Of a DNA stretch of 64,000 nucleotides, positions 1-10,434 are shown in pieces. The position numbers were made by a program, and so were the translations under genes. The stretch is from an uncultured Mycoplasmatota bacterium. Lineage in GTDB: Bacteria; Bacillota_I; Bacilli_A; Mycoplasmatales; Mycoplasmoidaceae. Location: contig CATDIL010000001.1 in the NCBI GenBank assembly GCA_949517355.1, positions 62,001-126,000 on the forward strand. Direction: 5' to 3'. The stretch's first letter is position 1. Each line of letters begins with the position of its first letter. The notes beneath the pieces were generated by a model, which worked only from the letters and a program-made list of their open reading frames with translations, was not told where the DNA came from and searched no databases.

Positions 1-348
1 AAAGGTCATACAGTTGTTATGGGTCGTAAAACTTTTGAATCAATTGGTAAGCCGTTACCAAATAGAACAAACATTGTTTTAACTAATAATCCTGACCTTA
101 AAATTAATGGTGTTCAAATTATTCATGATTTTAACAAAATCATAGAATTAGCAAAATCACAAGATATTTTTATAATTGGTGGAGCATCTATATATAAGCA
201 ATTTTTGCTATTTGCTGATGAATTAGTAATTTCAAAATTGCCTGATACTTACCATTGCACTGAATACTTAAATTTTGATTTATCAAATTTTAAACTTAAA
301 AATACAGAAGATTTTGGATTATTCAAAGTTAACTATTATGCAAAATAA
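1..348 (+). CDS. folA: Dihydrofolate reductase, C-terminal part (5' end outside window)
   Basis: The reading frame is open from the first base and ends in TAA at 348. It matches the C-terminal two thirds of DHFR, which makes tetrahydrofolate from dihydrofolate with NADPH. Visible family motifs are VVMGRKTFESIGKPLPNR, the IVLT strand and the NADPH-binding IIGGASIYKQF. The N-terminal substrate-binding strand lies upstream of the window. The stop overlaps the scpA start by 11 bp, so the two are probably co-transcribed. Confidence 0.93.
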   Translation, partial: KGHTVVMGRKTFESIGKPLPNRTNIVLTNNPDLKINGVQIIHDFNKIIELAKSQDIFIIGGASIYKQFLLFADELVISKLPDTYHCTEYLNFDLSNFKLKNTEDFGLFKVNYYAK

Positions 349-1150
349 AGACATTGAGTTTAATATTGATATTGAAGGATTCTCTGGACCACTTGATGTT
401 CTAGATACACTTATTCGTGAAAACAAGATGGACATTCTTGATCTTAATATTTCTTTATTAGCTAATCAATACTATGAATTTATTAAAAAGAATTTTAATA
501 AATTCGAAATAGATAAATTAGGTAATTACCTTGTTATGGCTACTTATCTATTAGAGCTAAAGACAAAGAAAATCCTTCAAGGATTAGAACAAACTCAAGA
601 AGAATCAAATTTTGAATATGAACGCGATAAACTAGTTGCTCAAATTATTGAATATCGTAAATATAAAGAAGTTTGTGAAAAGTTAAATATTAAACGTGAA
701 AAACGTCAAACGCTTTATGCAAAATCAAGTGATATTACAAAATTGAAAGAAGGATCTGAACGTTTCTATATAGAAAAACTTCCAAGTTATATAAATCCAG
801 ATAAATTATTGAAATCAATTATTAGTGCATATGAAAAATATCACTTCTCTTTATTTTCTAAAAATAAAATTATTGTCCAAGAATTGTCTGTTGATGACAT
901 TAAAAAAGATCTTATTTCTTTTCTAAATACATCAAAAAAAATTACTTCTTTTGGTGAATATCTATTCTCGATAGATGAATTAAAAATTTCTGAACAATAT
1001 ATTGTCACAACTTTTTTAGCTCTTCTAGAATTAGTTAAATATGATGTTATAGTTTTGGAACAAAATGAACAAACAAATGAGATAATAATTACTATTAAGG
1101 ATCTAAATAATTCTAAAATAGCTTTGGGACAAGGAGGATTACATGAATAA
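338..1150 (+). CDS. scpA: Segregation and condensation protein A
   Basis: A 270-residue kleisin subunit of the bacterial SMC-ScpAB condensin. The N-terminal signature FSGPLDVLDTLIRENKMDI is the SMC-neck-binding helix region, and the C-terminal winged helix ends at GLHE. I chose the ATG at 338 because the protein then begins just before the conserved F-x-GPLD block. An in-frame start at 275 would lie deep inside folA. It overlaps folA by 11 bp and scpB by 8 bp, the usual scpAB arrangement. It acts on the nucleoid. Confidence 0.93.
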   Translation: MQNKDIEFNIDIEGFSGPLDVLDTLIRENKMDILDLNISLLANQYYEFIKKNFNKFEIDKLGNYLVMATYLLELKTKKILQGLEQTQEESNFEYERDKLVAQIIEYRKYKEVCEKLNIKREKRQTLYAKSSDITKLKEGSERFYIEKLPSYINPDKLLKSIISAYEKYHFSLFSKNKIIVQELSVDDIKKDLISFLNTSKKITSFGEYLFSIDELKISEQYIVTTFLALLELVKYDVIVLEQNEQTNEIIITIKDLNNSKIALGQGGLHE

Positions 1151-1715
1151 TAAATCAATTATTGAGAGTGTTCTATATACATCAGGAAATGATGGAGTTG
1201 ATATCAATACTTTTAAAAAAGTATTAGGCATTGAATCAGAAGAAATCATTAAGTTAATTAATGAGTTAAAAACTAAATATGAATCTGATCAAGACTCGGG
1301 TTTATTAATAAAAAAATATGGGAACTCTTTTTATTTATTGTCTAAAGAAGATAATAATCAACATATTGCTAAAGCAATGAATTATGCTTCCAAAAACCCC
1401 TTAACTCCTGCCATGATGGAAGTATTGGCAATCATCGCATACAATAATCCTTGCACATCAACTAAAATTGAAAAAATTAGAGGTGTGGACTCTAAAAATG
1501 CAATTAGTAAACTAATAGCATTAAATTTGGTTAAAGAAGCTGGACGTGACACAACTCCTGGCTGTCCATATTTATACAAGACAACTCAAGAATTCTTAAA
1601 TTTATTTGGTATTAAAGCTTTAAGTAACTTACCGAAATTAAAAGATTCTGATCAAAGTTTACTTGAAGAAACCGATGTTGATTTTTTCAATTCTAATAGA
1701 ATTGAAGAAGAATAA
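1143..1715 (+). CDS. scpB: Segregation and condensation protein B
   Basis: A 190-residue partner of ScpA, made of two winged-helix domains. Family features are the N-terminal IIESVLYTSGNDGVD and the central block ALTPAMMEVLAIIAYN-like (here PLTPAMMEVLAIIAYNNP), followed by IEKIRGVDSKNAISKL. It overlaps scpA by 8 bp, so translational coupling is likely. The gene runs tail to tail into the degV gene with no gap and no clear terminator. Confidence 0.93.
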   Translation: MNNKSIIESVLYTSGNDGVDINTFKKVLGIESEEIIKLINELKTKYESDQDSGLLIKKYGNSFYLLSKEDNNQHIAKAMNYASKNPLTPAMMEVLAIIAYNNPCTSTKIEKIRGVDSKNAISKLIALNLVKEAGRDTTPGCPYLYKTTQEFLNLFGIKALSNLPKLKDSDQSLLEETDVDFFNSNRIEEE

Positions 1716-2579
1716 TTATTCTACTCTTAAAATGATTGCAGCATAATCAATACCTGTATGCACAGTAATTACTGATGGTAAAACATCTCTTGGTGTTTTA
1801 TCATTTAATTTATATTCTTTCTTTAATAAATCTATTAATGGCTCAATGTGATACTTGTTGTCATGATAATTTACTTTCATTAAAACTGCGTTTTTAATTT
1901 TAGACTTATCTAAATTAATTCTTTCATTAAATGTTTTAGTTAAAATCTTAACACAATTTTCATATTTAGATGCTTTGTCTAAAAATACTAAACCATTATG
2001 ATCATATGTAATGATCAATTTAAGATTTAACACTTTTGCAAACATTCCTTTAAAGTTGCTTACTCTTCCACCTTTAACTAATTGATCAACATTTGGAACG
2101 ATTAAAAAACCTAGTCATTTTTTCTTTTCTGATTCAATGTAATTTTTAACTATTTCTTCAGTTAGATCTTTCTTCTTAGAAAGTTCTATTAATTCTTCTA
2201 ATTGAATTCTACTTCATCTAGACAATGAATATTGTGGGATAACATGAACGTTTTTGTAGTCTTCAGCTACCATTCTTCATGTATTAATAGCAGAAGAAAG
2301 TTTCTCATGAATTGGCAAGACAAATATATCATCATATTTGTCTGCAATCTTATCTAGTAATTCAGTGATCATTCCAGGCGAAGGTTGGCTTGTACTAACA
2401 TTAATTCCTTTATTAATCAATTCGCAAACCTCTTTATTATCAATCTCAATTAAATCTTTGTATGATGTGATTTGACCATTAAGGTTTTTATTAATTATTA
2501 AAGGCATATAGTATACGTTTTGATACTCACCTTCTTTGATTCCAGATGATGAATCAATAATAAAAGCAACTTTCTTCAT
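1716..2579 (-). CDS. DegV family fatty-acid-binding protein
   Basis: A 287-residue protein with in-frame UGA Trp codons. DegV proteins bind a fatty acid between two domains; in Firmicutes the related FakB proteins present fatty acid to a kinase, FakA. Visible motifs are the N-terminal FIIDSSSGI, the STSQPSPG block that contacts the fatty-acid head group, and VKGGRVSKFKG in the second domain. A second paralogue lies at 39493-40392. Assignment to the family is firm, but the fatty acid bound and any kinase partner cannot be read here. Confidence 0.88.
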
Positions 2580-2621
2580 ATTAAATAATTATACTAATTA
2601 TAAATAATTTATTTAATTGCT

Positions 2622-3212
2622 ATGATAGGATGTTTTTACAACAAAAATTCATTAAATGACACATTAATCCTTAATGTGTCAAATGAAAAACCAATTAAAA
2701 TTGACCAAAACAATAGATATTGTTTAGGTTTTGATAGAAACAATGAAGTTTGTTTTATAAATATCTTTAATTTTTCTAAATATGACAATTTTGATAAAAG
2801 CTATTTTTTGTTTAATGATAAATTAAACAAAATAGTTATGGATGTTTGCAAAGTTGATTTATCTAAATATGTAAACAAAAATAACTTTGTTATTGGTCAC
2901 ATTGATGAATGTGAAGATGTTTCTGGAACTCACTTGCATAAATGTAAAGTTAATATTGGTAGCGAAATACTCAATATTGTATGTGGTGCTAAAAATGCTA
3001 GAAAAGATTTAAATGTAGTTGTTGCTACTGTTGGAGCTATATTACCTAATGGTAAAAGAATTAATAAAGGTAAATTACTAGGAATTGAATCTTTTGGTAT
3101 GTTGTGTTCAGCAAAAGAGTTAGGAATTACTAATAAAAAATTCAATGATCAAGGAATCATTGAATTAAATACTACTTATCTTGTTGGAAGCTCTTTCAAC
3201 GAAATGTTTTAA
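2622..3212 (+). CDS. ytpR: YtpR-like tRNA-binding (EMAP/Trbp111) domain protein
   Basis: A 196-residue protein. Residues 1-85 are a variable N-terminal region. Residues about 88-195 form the OB-fold tRNA-binding domain found in YtpR and at the N terminus of PheRS beta, with FVIGHIDECEDVSGTHLHKCKVN, IVCGAKNARKDLNVVVATVGAILPNG and GIESFGMLCSAKELG. The standalone form is thought to bind tRNA non-specifically. It starts 42 bp from the divergent degV start, so the two genes share a short AT-rich promoter region. Confidence 0.85.
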   Translation: MIGCFYNKNSLNDTLILNVSNEKPIKIDQNNRYCLGFDRNNEVCFINIFNFSKYDNFDKSYFLFNDKLNKIVMDVCKVDLSKYVNKNNFVIGHIDECEDVSGTHLHKCKVNIGSEILNIVCGAKNARKDLNVVVATVGAILPNGKRINKGKLLGIESFGMLCSAKELGITNKKFNDQGIIELNTTYLVGSSFNEMF

Positions 3213-4207
3213 ACTTTGTAATATCCTACTCAGAATGGACGTTTTGCTTTAACATTAGGTATTTTGTAAGGACGTAAAAGTTGAACTGTTCAGTTCAATC
3301 ATACAATACCTGAAGCAATTAAAGTCAACAACAGAATTGTTATTACTTCTTTGAAATATCATGGAATGTCACCTAATACACTTCCAAATCCTGAAAACAC
3401 AGCATTAATTTGTTTAGGATCTGCTGCTCCTTGAATTGCAGGCAAAATTTCTTTTAATCAGTCATTTTCAACTATACCTGTACATTCAACAACAATACCA
3501 CTAATTGCAAAACTTTCATTTTCTATCTTCATTAATGAAGAAGCATATTTCATAATTGTAATGTATAAGAAAAACACAATACATACAACTCCTGTATAAA
3601 ATCAATTCTTCATCTTAACATTGGGTGTGTTTAATAAAACTCCTAAAGCAATGCAAGCAGATAACGCATGCATAGAATACTTTAATCTATATGGATCATT
3701 GCCCATAAAGACATATTGAAAATTCAATTGAGCATTTCCATCATCTCCAGGAAAAATTGATACAAACAATGTTAATAATGCTCCTAATAGTTGAGGACCT
3801 GCTAAATATGAAGCAATCTTTCTTGATGGTTGAAGTATTAAAGCTAATAATGAAGCTACAAAAAAGAAAGGACAAAAATCTGTAATAAATATTTTTGATA
3901 AACAGAATCCTAAATAAATTGAGCTAGCACGCGTGAATTCTCCACTAGCAATCATTTGTGGATAATAATGAGTTACAATTTCTCTTAATTTTTCTGAATC
4001 TCCTTGAGCAGAGACAACAGTAATTAATGCCTTAAAATCAGGCACATATCTAAAAATAATAAAATAAACTAAACAAATGATTGCAATAAATAATCAAAAT
4101 AAATATGAATTTGTTAGTTTTTTAATAAATGGGTGTAAAGCTATTTGGAAAAACATTGCAATTAATACAACGAAGACTAATAATACCCCAACTGCTAGCG
4201 GTGACAT
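3209..4207 (-). CDS. Multi-pass membrane protein of unknown function
   Basis: A 332-residue protein read through UGA Trp codons, from the ATG at 4207. I do not recognise the family with certainty. It has about eight hydrophobic segments, beginning with VLLVFVVLIAMFFQIAL and ending with the pair ITILLLTLIASGIVWLN. A soluble-looking stretch rich in charged residues (about 60-95) follows the second segment. Two motifs stand out: YSMHALSACIALGVLL in a central helix and a Pro-rich RPYKIPNVKAKRPFWVG tail near the C terminus. Its 3' end overlaps ytpR by 4 bp tail to tail. The layout recalls YwaF-type integral membrane proteins, but that is a guess. Confidence 0.6.
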
Positions 4208-4249
4208 ATTTTAATATAATTATATTAATTATACTAAATCTTGTTTTCT

Positions 4250-5095
4250 ATGCCTTTTATAAAAAATATTAACAATGATTTTTCAATTAAAGATGATAGG
4301 ATAGTTTTATCAAAAAATTACTTTGATAATTATCATAATCGTTTTGCAAAAATCACCGGAACTAGATTTTCTTGTATTTTAGGTCAAAATAAATTTTCAT
4401 CTCCATTTAAAACTTGAGCAATTATGACAAAAATTTATAAAGAAGAGATGGATCCGACTTTATCAAAAGTTGGATGTGCCATAGAACCAAAAGTAAGAGA
4501 GTATGTAGAAAAAGAATTGGGATGCAAATATCTTTCTTATGATCCTGTTCAAATAAGGTTTGATGTTTTTCATGAAAATAAAATTTTTGGTGGGATTCCA
4601 GATGGTGAACCAATAGTTAACGGATGTATTGATTATTCAAAATTCCCAATGTTAGAAATTAAAACCACTTCAATAGACAGCTTTGTTTATAAAAAAGAAA
4701 ATGGAAGTTTTTTTATGAAAAAAGATGAAAATGGTTATCCACTAATTAAACTTCCTGGTGAGAAAAGAAATAGTTGATATTGTGATAATGACATAGTCAT
4801 TAGTGAAGAATATAAATATCAACTTGGTCTATACTTATATTTAAGAAAGATAGATAGAGGAATCTTTGCTGTTGCTTTTTTAACTGGTGAAGATTATGTT
4901 CATCCTGAAAATTATGTTGCAAATGAACACGAAATTGCTCTTGTTAATTTCTCAATTAATGATTTAGACCATTTTAAGCAAAAGGTTGAATATGCAAAGC
5001 AATGATACATTGACCATATTCAAACAGGTATTTCTCCTAAAATGACAGCCGAAGATAAAAAATGGCTTAAAGAAGAGTTAGGTCGAGTGTTCTAA
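4250..5095 (+). CDS. YqaJ/lambda-exonuclease-type putative nuclease (MAGa7180-like)
   Basis: A 281-residue protein with three UGA Trp codons. It resembles the phage-type YqaJ recombinase nucleases (PD-(D/E)xK fold), which mycoplasmas carry as standalone chromosomal genes. Supporting motifs are ITGTRFSCILGQNKFSSP near the N terminus, an Asp in GGIPDGEP and the Glu-Lys pair in PMLEIKTTS, which together give the D...E-x-K metal site. A further conserved-looking YQLGLYLYLRKIDRG helix follows. TAATG couples its stop to the thiI start. No phage genes or recombinase partner such as Bet/RecT lie nearby. The fold is well supported; a role in DNA repair is inference. Confidence 0.75.
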
Positions 5096-6264
5096 TGAAA
5101 ATAATTTATCTTAAATATGGTGAACTTACTTTAAAAGGTAAAAATAAAAAAATATTTATCAACCAATTATTTCAAAATATTAAGATTGCTCTTAAAGATT
5201 TTGATTTAAAAATTATTAAACAATACGATTCTTCTTTAATCAAGGAAATTAAGGAAGAAGATTTTGATAGAGTTATTTCTGTTTTAAAAAATATTCCAGG
5301 TATTTCTCAAATAATTGTTGCCCAACAATTAGAAAGAAATTACAATAATTTAGTTAAGTTTTTAGTTGACAAATTCTCAAATTTAAAAGAGTTAACTCTT
5401 TTTAAAATTGAAACAAAAAGAAATGATAAATCATACGAATTAAATTCAATGGAATTTTCAAGAAAGCTTGGTCATGATTTATTGGTTTCTAGCAAATTAC
5501 TAAAGGTTGATGTTAAAAATCCTCAATACAAAATTGTTGTAGAAATTCATAAAAACAACTTTATTTGTTACACAAATAAAATTAACGGAAGAGGTGGTTT
5601 TCCGATTGGCGTTGGCGGGAAGGTATTAATGTTAATATCTGGTGGTATTGATTCACCAGTAGCTGCTGGACTATTAATGAAAAAAGGTTACAAAGTAGAT
5701 TTCTTAACATTTATTTCTCCTCCTCATACTAAACCAGAAGCCTTAACGAAAACTGAAGACTTAGTTAAAACCTTAACTAAAACTTGTCCTTATGCTCCAA
5801 AATTATTTGTATGCAATTTCACTAAATTGCAACATGAGTTATCTCATATCTCTGATCATTCTTATCAAATAACTTTAATGAGAAGATATTTCTTTAGAAT
5901 TGCTCAAGAATTAAAAAATAAATTTGATTATGACGCAATAGCAACTGGTGAATCATTAGGACAAGTTGCTAGTCAAACCATTCAAAGTATAAATACTATT
6001 GAATCGGTATTAAATAATACGGTTGTTTTGCGTCCGCTACTAACATATGACAAATTAGAAATTATTAATTTAGCAAATCAATTTGGCACATATGAAATTT
6101 CTATTTTACCATATGCTGACTCATGTTCTTTATTTGTTCCTGTCAATCCTGTAACTAAACCAACTATTCATAAAGCTGAAAAATTAGAAAATGAATTAGA
6201 CCTAATTAATGAACTTTATAATATAACTATTGAGAAGCACATCGAAACTAAATTAATTAAATAA
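5095..6264 (+). CDS. thiI: tRNA 4-thiouridine synthetase
   Basis: A 389-residue ThiI that adenylates U8 of tRNA for sulfur transfer. The N-terminal ferredoxin-like region holds KYGELTLKGKNKK. The THUMP domain follows at about 60-165, with NGRGGFPIGVGGK at its end. The PP-loop ATPase motif is LISGGIDSPVAAG. There is no C-terminal rhodanese domain, as in the short Firmicute form, where a cysteine desulfurase passes sulfur directly. The start is set by the TAATG overlap with the upstream nuclease gene. Confidence 0.94.
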   Translation: MKIIYLKYGELTLKGKNKKIFINQLFQNIKIALKDFDLKIIKQYDSSLIKEIKEEDFDRVISVLKNIPGISQIIVAQQLERNYNNLVKFLVDKFSNLKELTLFKIETKRNDKSYELNSMEFSRKLGHDLLVSSKLLKVDVKNPQYKIVVEIHKNNFICYTNKINGRGGFPIGVGGKVLMLISGGIDSPVAAGLLMKKGYKVDFLTFISPPHTKPEALTKTEDLVKTLTKTCPYAPKLFVCNFTKLQHELSHISDHSYQITLMRRYFFRIAQELKNKFDYDAIATGESLGQVASQTIQSINTIESVLNNTVVLRPLLTYDKLEIINLANQFGTYEISILPYADSCSLFVPVNPVTKPTIHKAEKLENELDLINELYNITIEKHIETKLIK

Positions 6265-6265
6265 T

Positions 6266-7237
6266 ATGGAATTTATTAAAAAAACTATCATTGAAAAAAT
6301 CAATAGTTATAACAAAATATCACTATTTTTTCATGAAGTTCCTGACTTTGATGCTTTAGGAGCATGTTATGGTCTAAAACGGTTTATCAAAGATATAGCT
6401 CCTGAAAAAGAAGTTAAAATTATTGGTTTAGATATCATTGATGATTTTTTTTCAAAGAAATTCTTTGAATTTGATCATACACATGTTGGAAATTCTTTTA
6501 TTAGTCAATCATTAGGAATTATTCTAGATACAGCCAATGAACAAAGGATTTGAACTAACAGACATAGATATTGTAAAGAGTTAATTAGAATTGATCACCA
6601 CCCACAAGTAGAATCAATTGCTAATATTGAATGAATCGATCCTTCATATCCAGCAACTTGTCAAATGGTTGCTGAATTATTATTTGATTGAAATTCAAAA
6701 TATGTGTTGGCTCCAACAGCAATGTATTTATATGCAGGCATTGTTACTGATACTGGTAGATTCTTACACTCTAATACAAACCCATCAACATTAACAATTG
6801 CAGGTAAATTACTAAATACTGGTTTTAATAGACAATCTATTAATGATGCTTTGTATTTAAGAAATTACAAGCAACTAAAATTTGATTCATATGTTATTTC
6901 AAAAATTGTTTTCATAAAAAATAAAAAGTTTGCTTATGCTGTTTTAGGAAAAAAATCTTTTGACAGATATGACATTGATGTTAGAATGTCAATGGTACAA
7001 ATTTTAAACAATATTGAAGGTGTTGAAGTTTGAATGAGCTGTTATTATGACAAAACTAAAAAATCTTGAAGAGGTTCTCTACGTAGTAGAGAATTACCAA
7101 TTAACCAAATTGCTGAAAAGCATAATGGTGGTGGTCATAAATTAGCAGCTGGTTTCACTTTAAGAAACAAAAGAGAAATTAAACAAATTAAAAAAGAAGT
7201 TATTCAATATTTACAACAAGTTCAAAAAGTTTATTAA
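6266..7237 (+). CDS. nrnA: DHH/DHHA1 phosphoesterase (NrnA/MgpA-type nanoRNase)
   Basis: A 323-residue cytoplasmic enzyme expected to degrade short oligonucleotides and pAp. Metal-binding motifs are HEVPDFDALGA (N-terminal), LDTA, the name-giving IDHHPQ near 107-112 and GIVTDTGRF. The DHHA1 substrate-binding motif HNGGGHKLAAGF is near residue 290. It follows thiI by one base and precedes dnaE by about 260 bp, so it sits in a nucleic-acid metabolism cluster. Several Trp residues are UGA. Confidence 0.9.
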
Positions 7238-7261
7238 AAATTTATATATAATTAAATTGCT

Positions 7262-7495
7262 ATGAGTAAGACAAAAACACTAAGAGTCTCTGATGTAGAT
7301 CCAGAAGAATTTGAAAGAATTAAGGTTGAAGAAACTAAAGTAGTTAACCTTAAAGACTTAGGTGATTTATCTTCTTCAAATATAGATGAGGAATTATCTA
7401 AACTTTCAAAAAAACAACTTAAATATCGTTTAAAATACGAAGAAACCGATCCTGTAGTTATTGCTAAGATCAAAGAACTACTTAGAAACATGTAG
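7262..7495 (+). CDS. Small charged protein of unknown function upstream of dnaE
   Basis: A 77-residue highly charged protein that I do not recognise. It has an acidic middle (VSDVDPEEFERIKVEETKV, then DLGDLSSSNIDEELS) and a basic C-terminal helix (KLSKKQLKYRLKY). There is no signal peptide, membrane segment or cysteine. It ends 5 bp before the dnaE ATG and shares its direction, so it is likely co-transcribed with dnaE. Codon choice is like its neighbours and the frame has no UGA. It is probably real, but nothing indicates a function. Confidence 0.6.
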   Translation: MSKTKTLRVSDVDPEEFERIKVEETKVVNLKDLGDLSSSNIDEELSKLSKKQLKYRLKYEETDPVVIAKIKELLRNM

Positions 7496-7500
7496 TAAAA

Positions 7501-10434
7501 ATGTTTATTAACCTTAATACACATTCGTACTATTCATTATTAATGTCATCAATTACTATTGATGACATTATTAATTTTGCAATTAAAAATAAACAAAAAT
7601 ATGTTTCATTAATTGATATTAATTCAATGTATGGAACAATTGAGTTTTATCATAAAGCTATTAATAATAACTTAATACCTGTTATCGGGTTACAAATAGA
7701 ATATCAAAATGAAAAAGTCATTCTTGTTGCTAAAAATAACAATGGTTGTAAAAATTTATTTAAAATTTCTTCACTTGTAATGACTAATAGAAAATTAGAT
7801 TTATCTCAACATTTAGCAGATCTATTTGTAATTGTTAATGATACATCTAAATGCTCATGAATAAAAGATCATGAAAGTTCTTTTAGTTTGAATCGAAATG
7901 CAAATGATTGCATTGCATGTAGAGAAGCATTCTTTGAAAGCAAAGATGATATCGAATATATTAAAGTCTTACACGCTATCAAAGATGGTATTACATATAA
8001 AGATGTAGGAGATTTATCAGAGTTATCTGATAACTACATGTTAAACGAGGAACAAGCATCTAAATTGTATTCAGAAAAATCATTAGAAAATTTAAATAAA
8101 CTTTTAAGTTCATGTAAATGAACTATGGAATTTAATAAAGAACATCACTTTATTAAATACAACAAAAAATATAATTCTAAAGATCTACTTCAAGCAATGT
8201 GTGTTGAAGGTTTAAAGAAAAGATTAAACTCTACTGATGCACCAATAAGTTATATTGATAGATTAACCCATGAATTAGATGTTATTGATAAAATGGGGTT
8301 TAATGACTATTTTTTGGTTGTTCAAGATTATGTTAGCTTTGCTAAACACAGCGGAATTTTAGTAGGTCCTGGTAGAGGTTCTGCAGCTGGTTCTTTAGTT
8401 TCATATACATTAGGGATCACTGAAATAGATCCACTTCAATATGGATTGATCTTTGAAAGATTTTTAAATCCAGATCGTAATACCATGCCTGATATTGATG
8501 TTGATTTTATGGATGATAGACGTGGTGAAGTTATTGAGTATATCCATAATAGATATTCACAAGAACATGTTGCTCATATCTTAACTTTTCAAAAAATGAA
8601 AAGTAAAATGGCTATTAGAGATGTTTGTCGTGCTTTTGAATTTGACTTAAAACTTGTTGGATTAATTTCAAAAGAATTTCCATCATCTTTTTTTGATTCG
8701 AGTATTGAGGAAATTATTAAATCTAATAAAAAGGTTGCTGAATATGCAAATAAATATCCAAAGATATTTAAGATTGCAAACAAACTTGCAGGATTTCCAA
8801 GACAAATAGGCCAACATGCAGCAGGTATTATTATTTCTGATAAACCATTAGATGAAATAATTCCAATTCAATCTTCAACTGACAATATTTATTCAACTCA
8901 ATTCTCGATGGAATATCTTGAACCTTTAGGTTTAATTAAGATGGATATTCTAGGTTTAGTAAACCTAGCAACTATTGATCAATGTTTGAAATTAATTGAG
9001 CAAACAATTGGTCAAAAAATCAATCTTTCTAAAATTTCTTTAAATGACCAATCTGTATTTAAAGAGTTATCTAACGGAAATACACAAGGTATATTTCAAT
9101 TAGAATCTCCTGGAATGACCAATTTAATTAGAAGAATTAAACCTATAAATATCGAAGATATTTCAATAACTTCGGCTTTGTTTAGACCGGGGCCACAAAA
9201 AAACATTAATACTTATCTAGAAAACAAAGCTCATCCAGAAAGCATTAAATATTTAAATGATGATTTTAAATCAGTTTTAAGTTCTACATACAACATCATC
9301 ATTTATCAAGAACAAGTTATTGAAATGGTTAAACGGGTTGCTAAATTTAGTCTTGCACAAGCTGATATGTTTAGACGTGCTATTTCAAAAAAGAATGCAG
9401 ATAAAATGTCAAGTCTAAAAGAAAAATTCATTGAAGGTGGATTAAAAAACGGCTATTCACAAAAAGAAGTAAATCAAATTTTTGATTATATTTATGAATT
9501 TGCTAATTATGGTTTTAACCATTCACACTCTTTAGCATATTCATATGTAAGCTACTGAATGGCTTATTTAAAATTTAAATATCCATTGCAATTCTTTACA
9601 ACCTTATTGTCATCTAATGACAATAGTGCTGATAAAATTGCTATGTATGTTGCTGATGCTAAAAAATGTGGAATCAATATTTGTCCACCTTGCATTCAAG
9701 ATTCACATTTTAACTTCAGTATTAGAAAATCAAAAATCATTTTTGGTTTCAATGCAATTAAAGGTATCGGCAGAGAAACAATTAATAAAATTTTAAGCAT
9801 TAGAAATCAACAACCTAATCATGAATTTAAAAATATGTTCTACGCTATAGGGCTATTAGCAAATAATTCCATTGGAATTAAAACTATAGAAATTTTAATA
9901 AAAGCAGGATGTTTTGATTGTTTCTTAGAAAAAAATCAAACTAGATTATTTATTCTAAAAAACTTAGAAGAAATCTTTAAAGCAAGTAGGTTAATGAAAC
10001 CTAATGGAGAATTTATTATTTCTCCTAATTTGGTTGAAATTATTCCAACAAATGAAGAAATCTTAGAATTGCAAGAAGAACAATTTAATTTACTAGGAGT
10101 AAATTTTGCAGAACATCCTGTAGTAACCATTAGAAATAACTATAAGGGCAGTGAAACGATTTCAACATTAGCAGATGTTTCAAATAACACTTCTGGATTT
10201 ATTCATTGTTTTGTTGTTCTAGACAACTTTAGAGAAATTAAAACTAAAACAGGTTTACCAATGGCTTTTGCAAAAATAGAAGACGATACAAAAGTATCAG
10301 ATGTTGTTATTTTCCCTGGTGTTTATACTAAAGCAAAAGGTATAATTAAAAAAGGTGAAATTTATTTAGTGTGCGTTAAAAACGCACCACGTGGACTTCA
10401 ACTAATGAGTATTAAAGAAATAGATCATGAGTAA
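7501..10434 (+). CDS. dnaE: DNA polymerase III alpha subunit, DnaE type
   Basis: A 977-residue replicative polymerase subunit with several UGA Trp codons. An N-terminal PHP domain (1-200) is followed by the C-family polymerase core with PGRGSAAGSLVSYTLGI and the catalytic aspartates in MPDIDVDFMDDRRGEVIEY. The fingers and helix-hairpin-helix region extends to residue about 780, and an OB-fold sits near 860-960. It lacks the 3'-5' exonuclease of PolC. The PHP metal motifs look degraded: the usual HxH reads NTH, and the usual DHG reads DIN. Its 3' end overlaps the exonuclease gene by 8 bp. Confidence 0.95.

Noticed and set aside
275-337. Longer scpA start at 275
   Set aside because: It would overlap folA by 74 bp and adds residues absent from ScpA; the ATG at 338 fits the family N terminus.
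841-1158. Antisense frames over conserved genes (for example over scpA, dnaK, topA, infB)
   Set aside because: They lie opposite well-supported genes, lack ribosome binding sites and show no family motifs.
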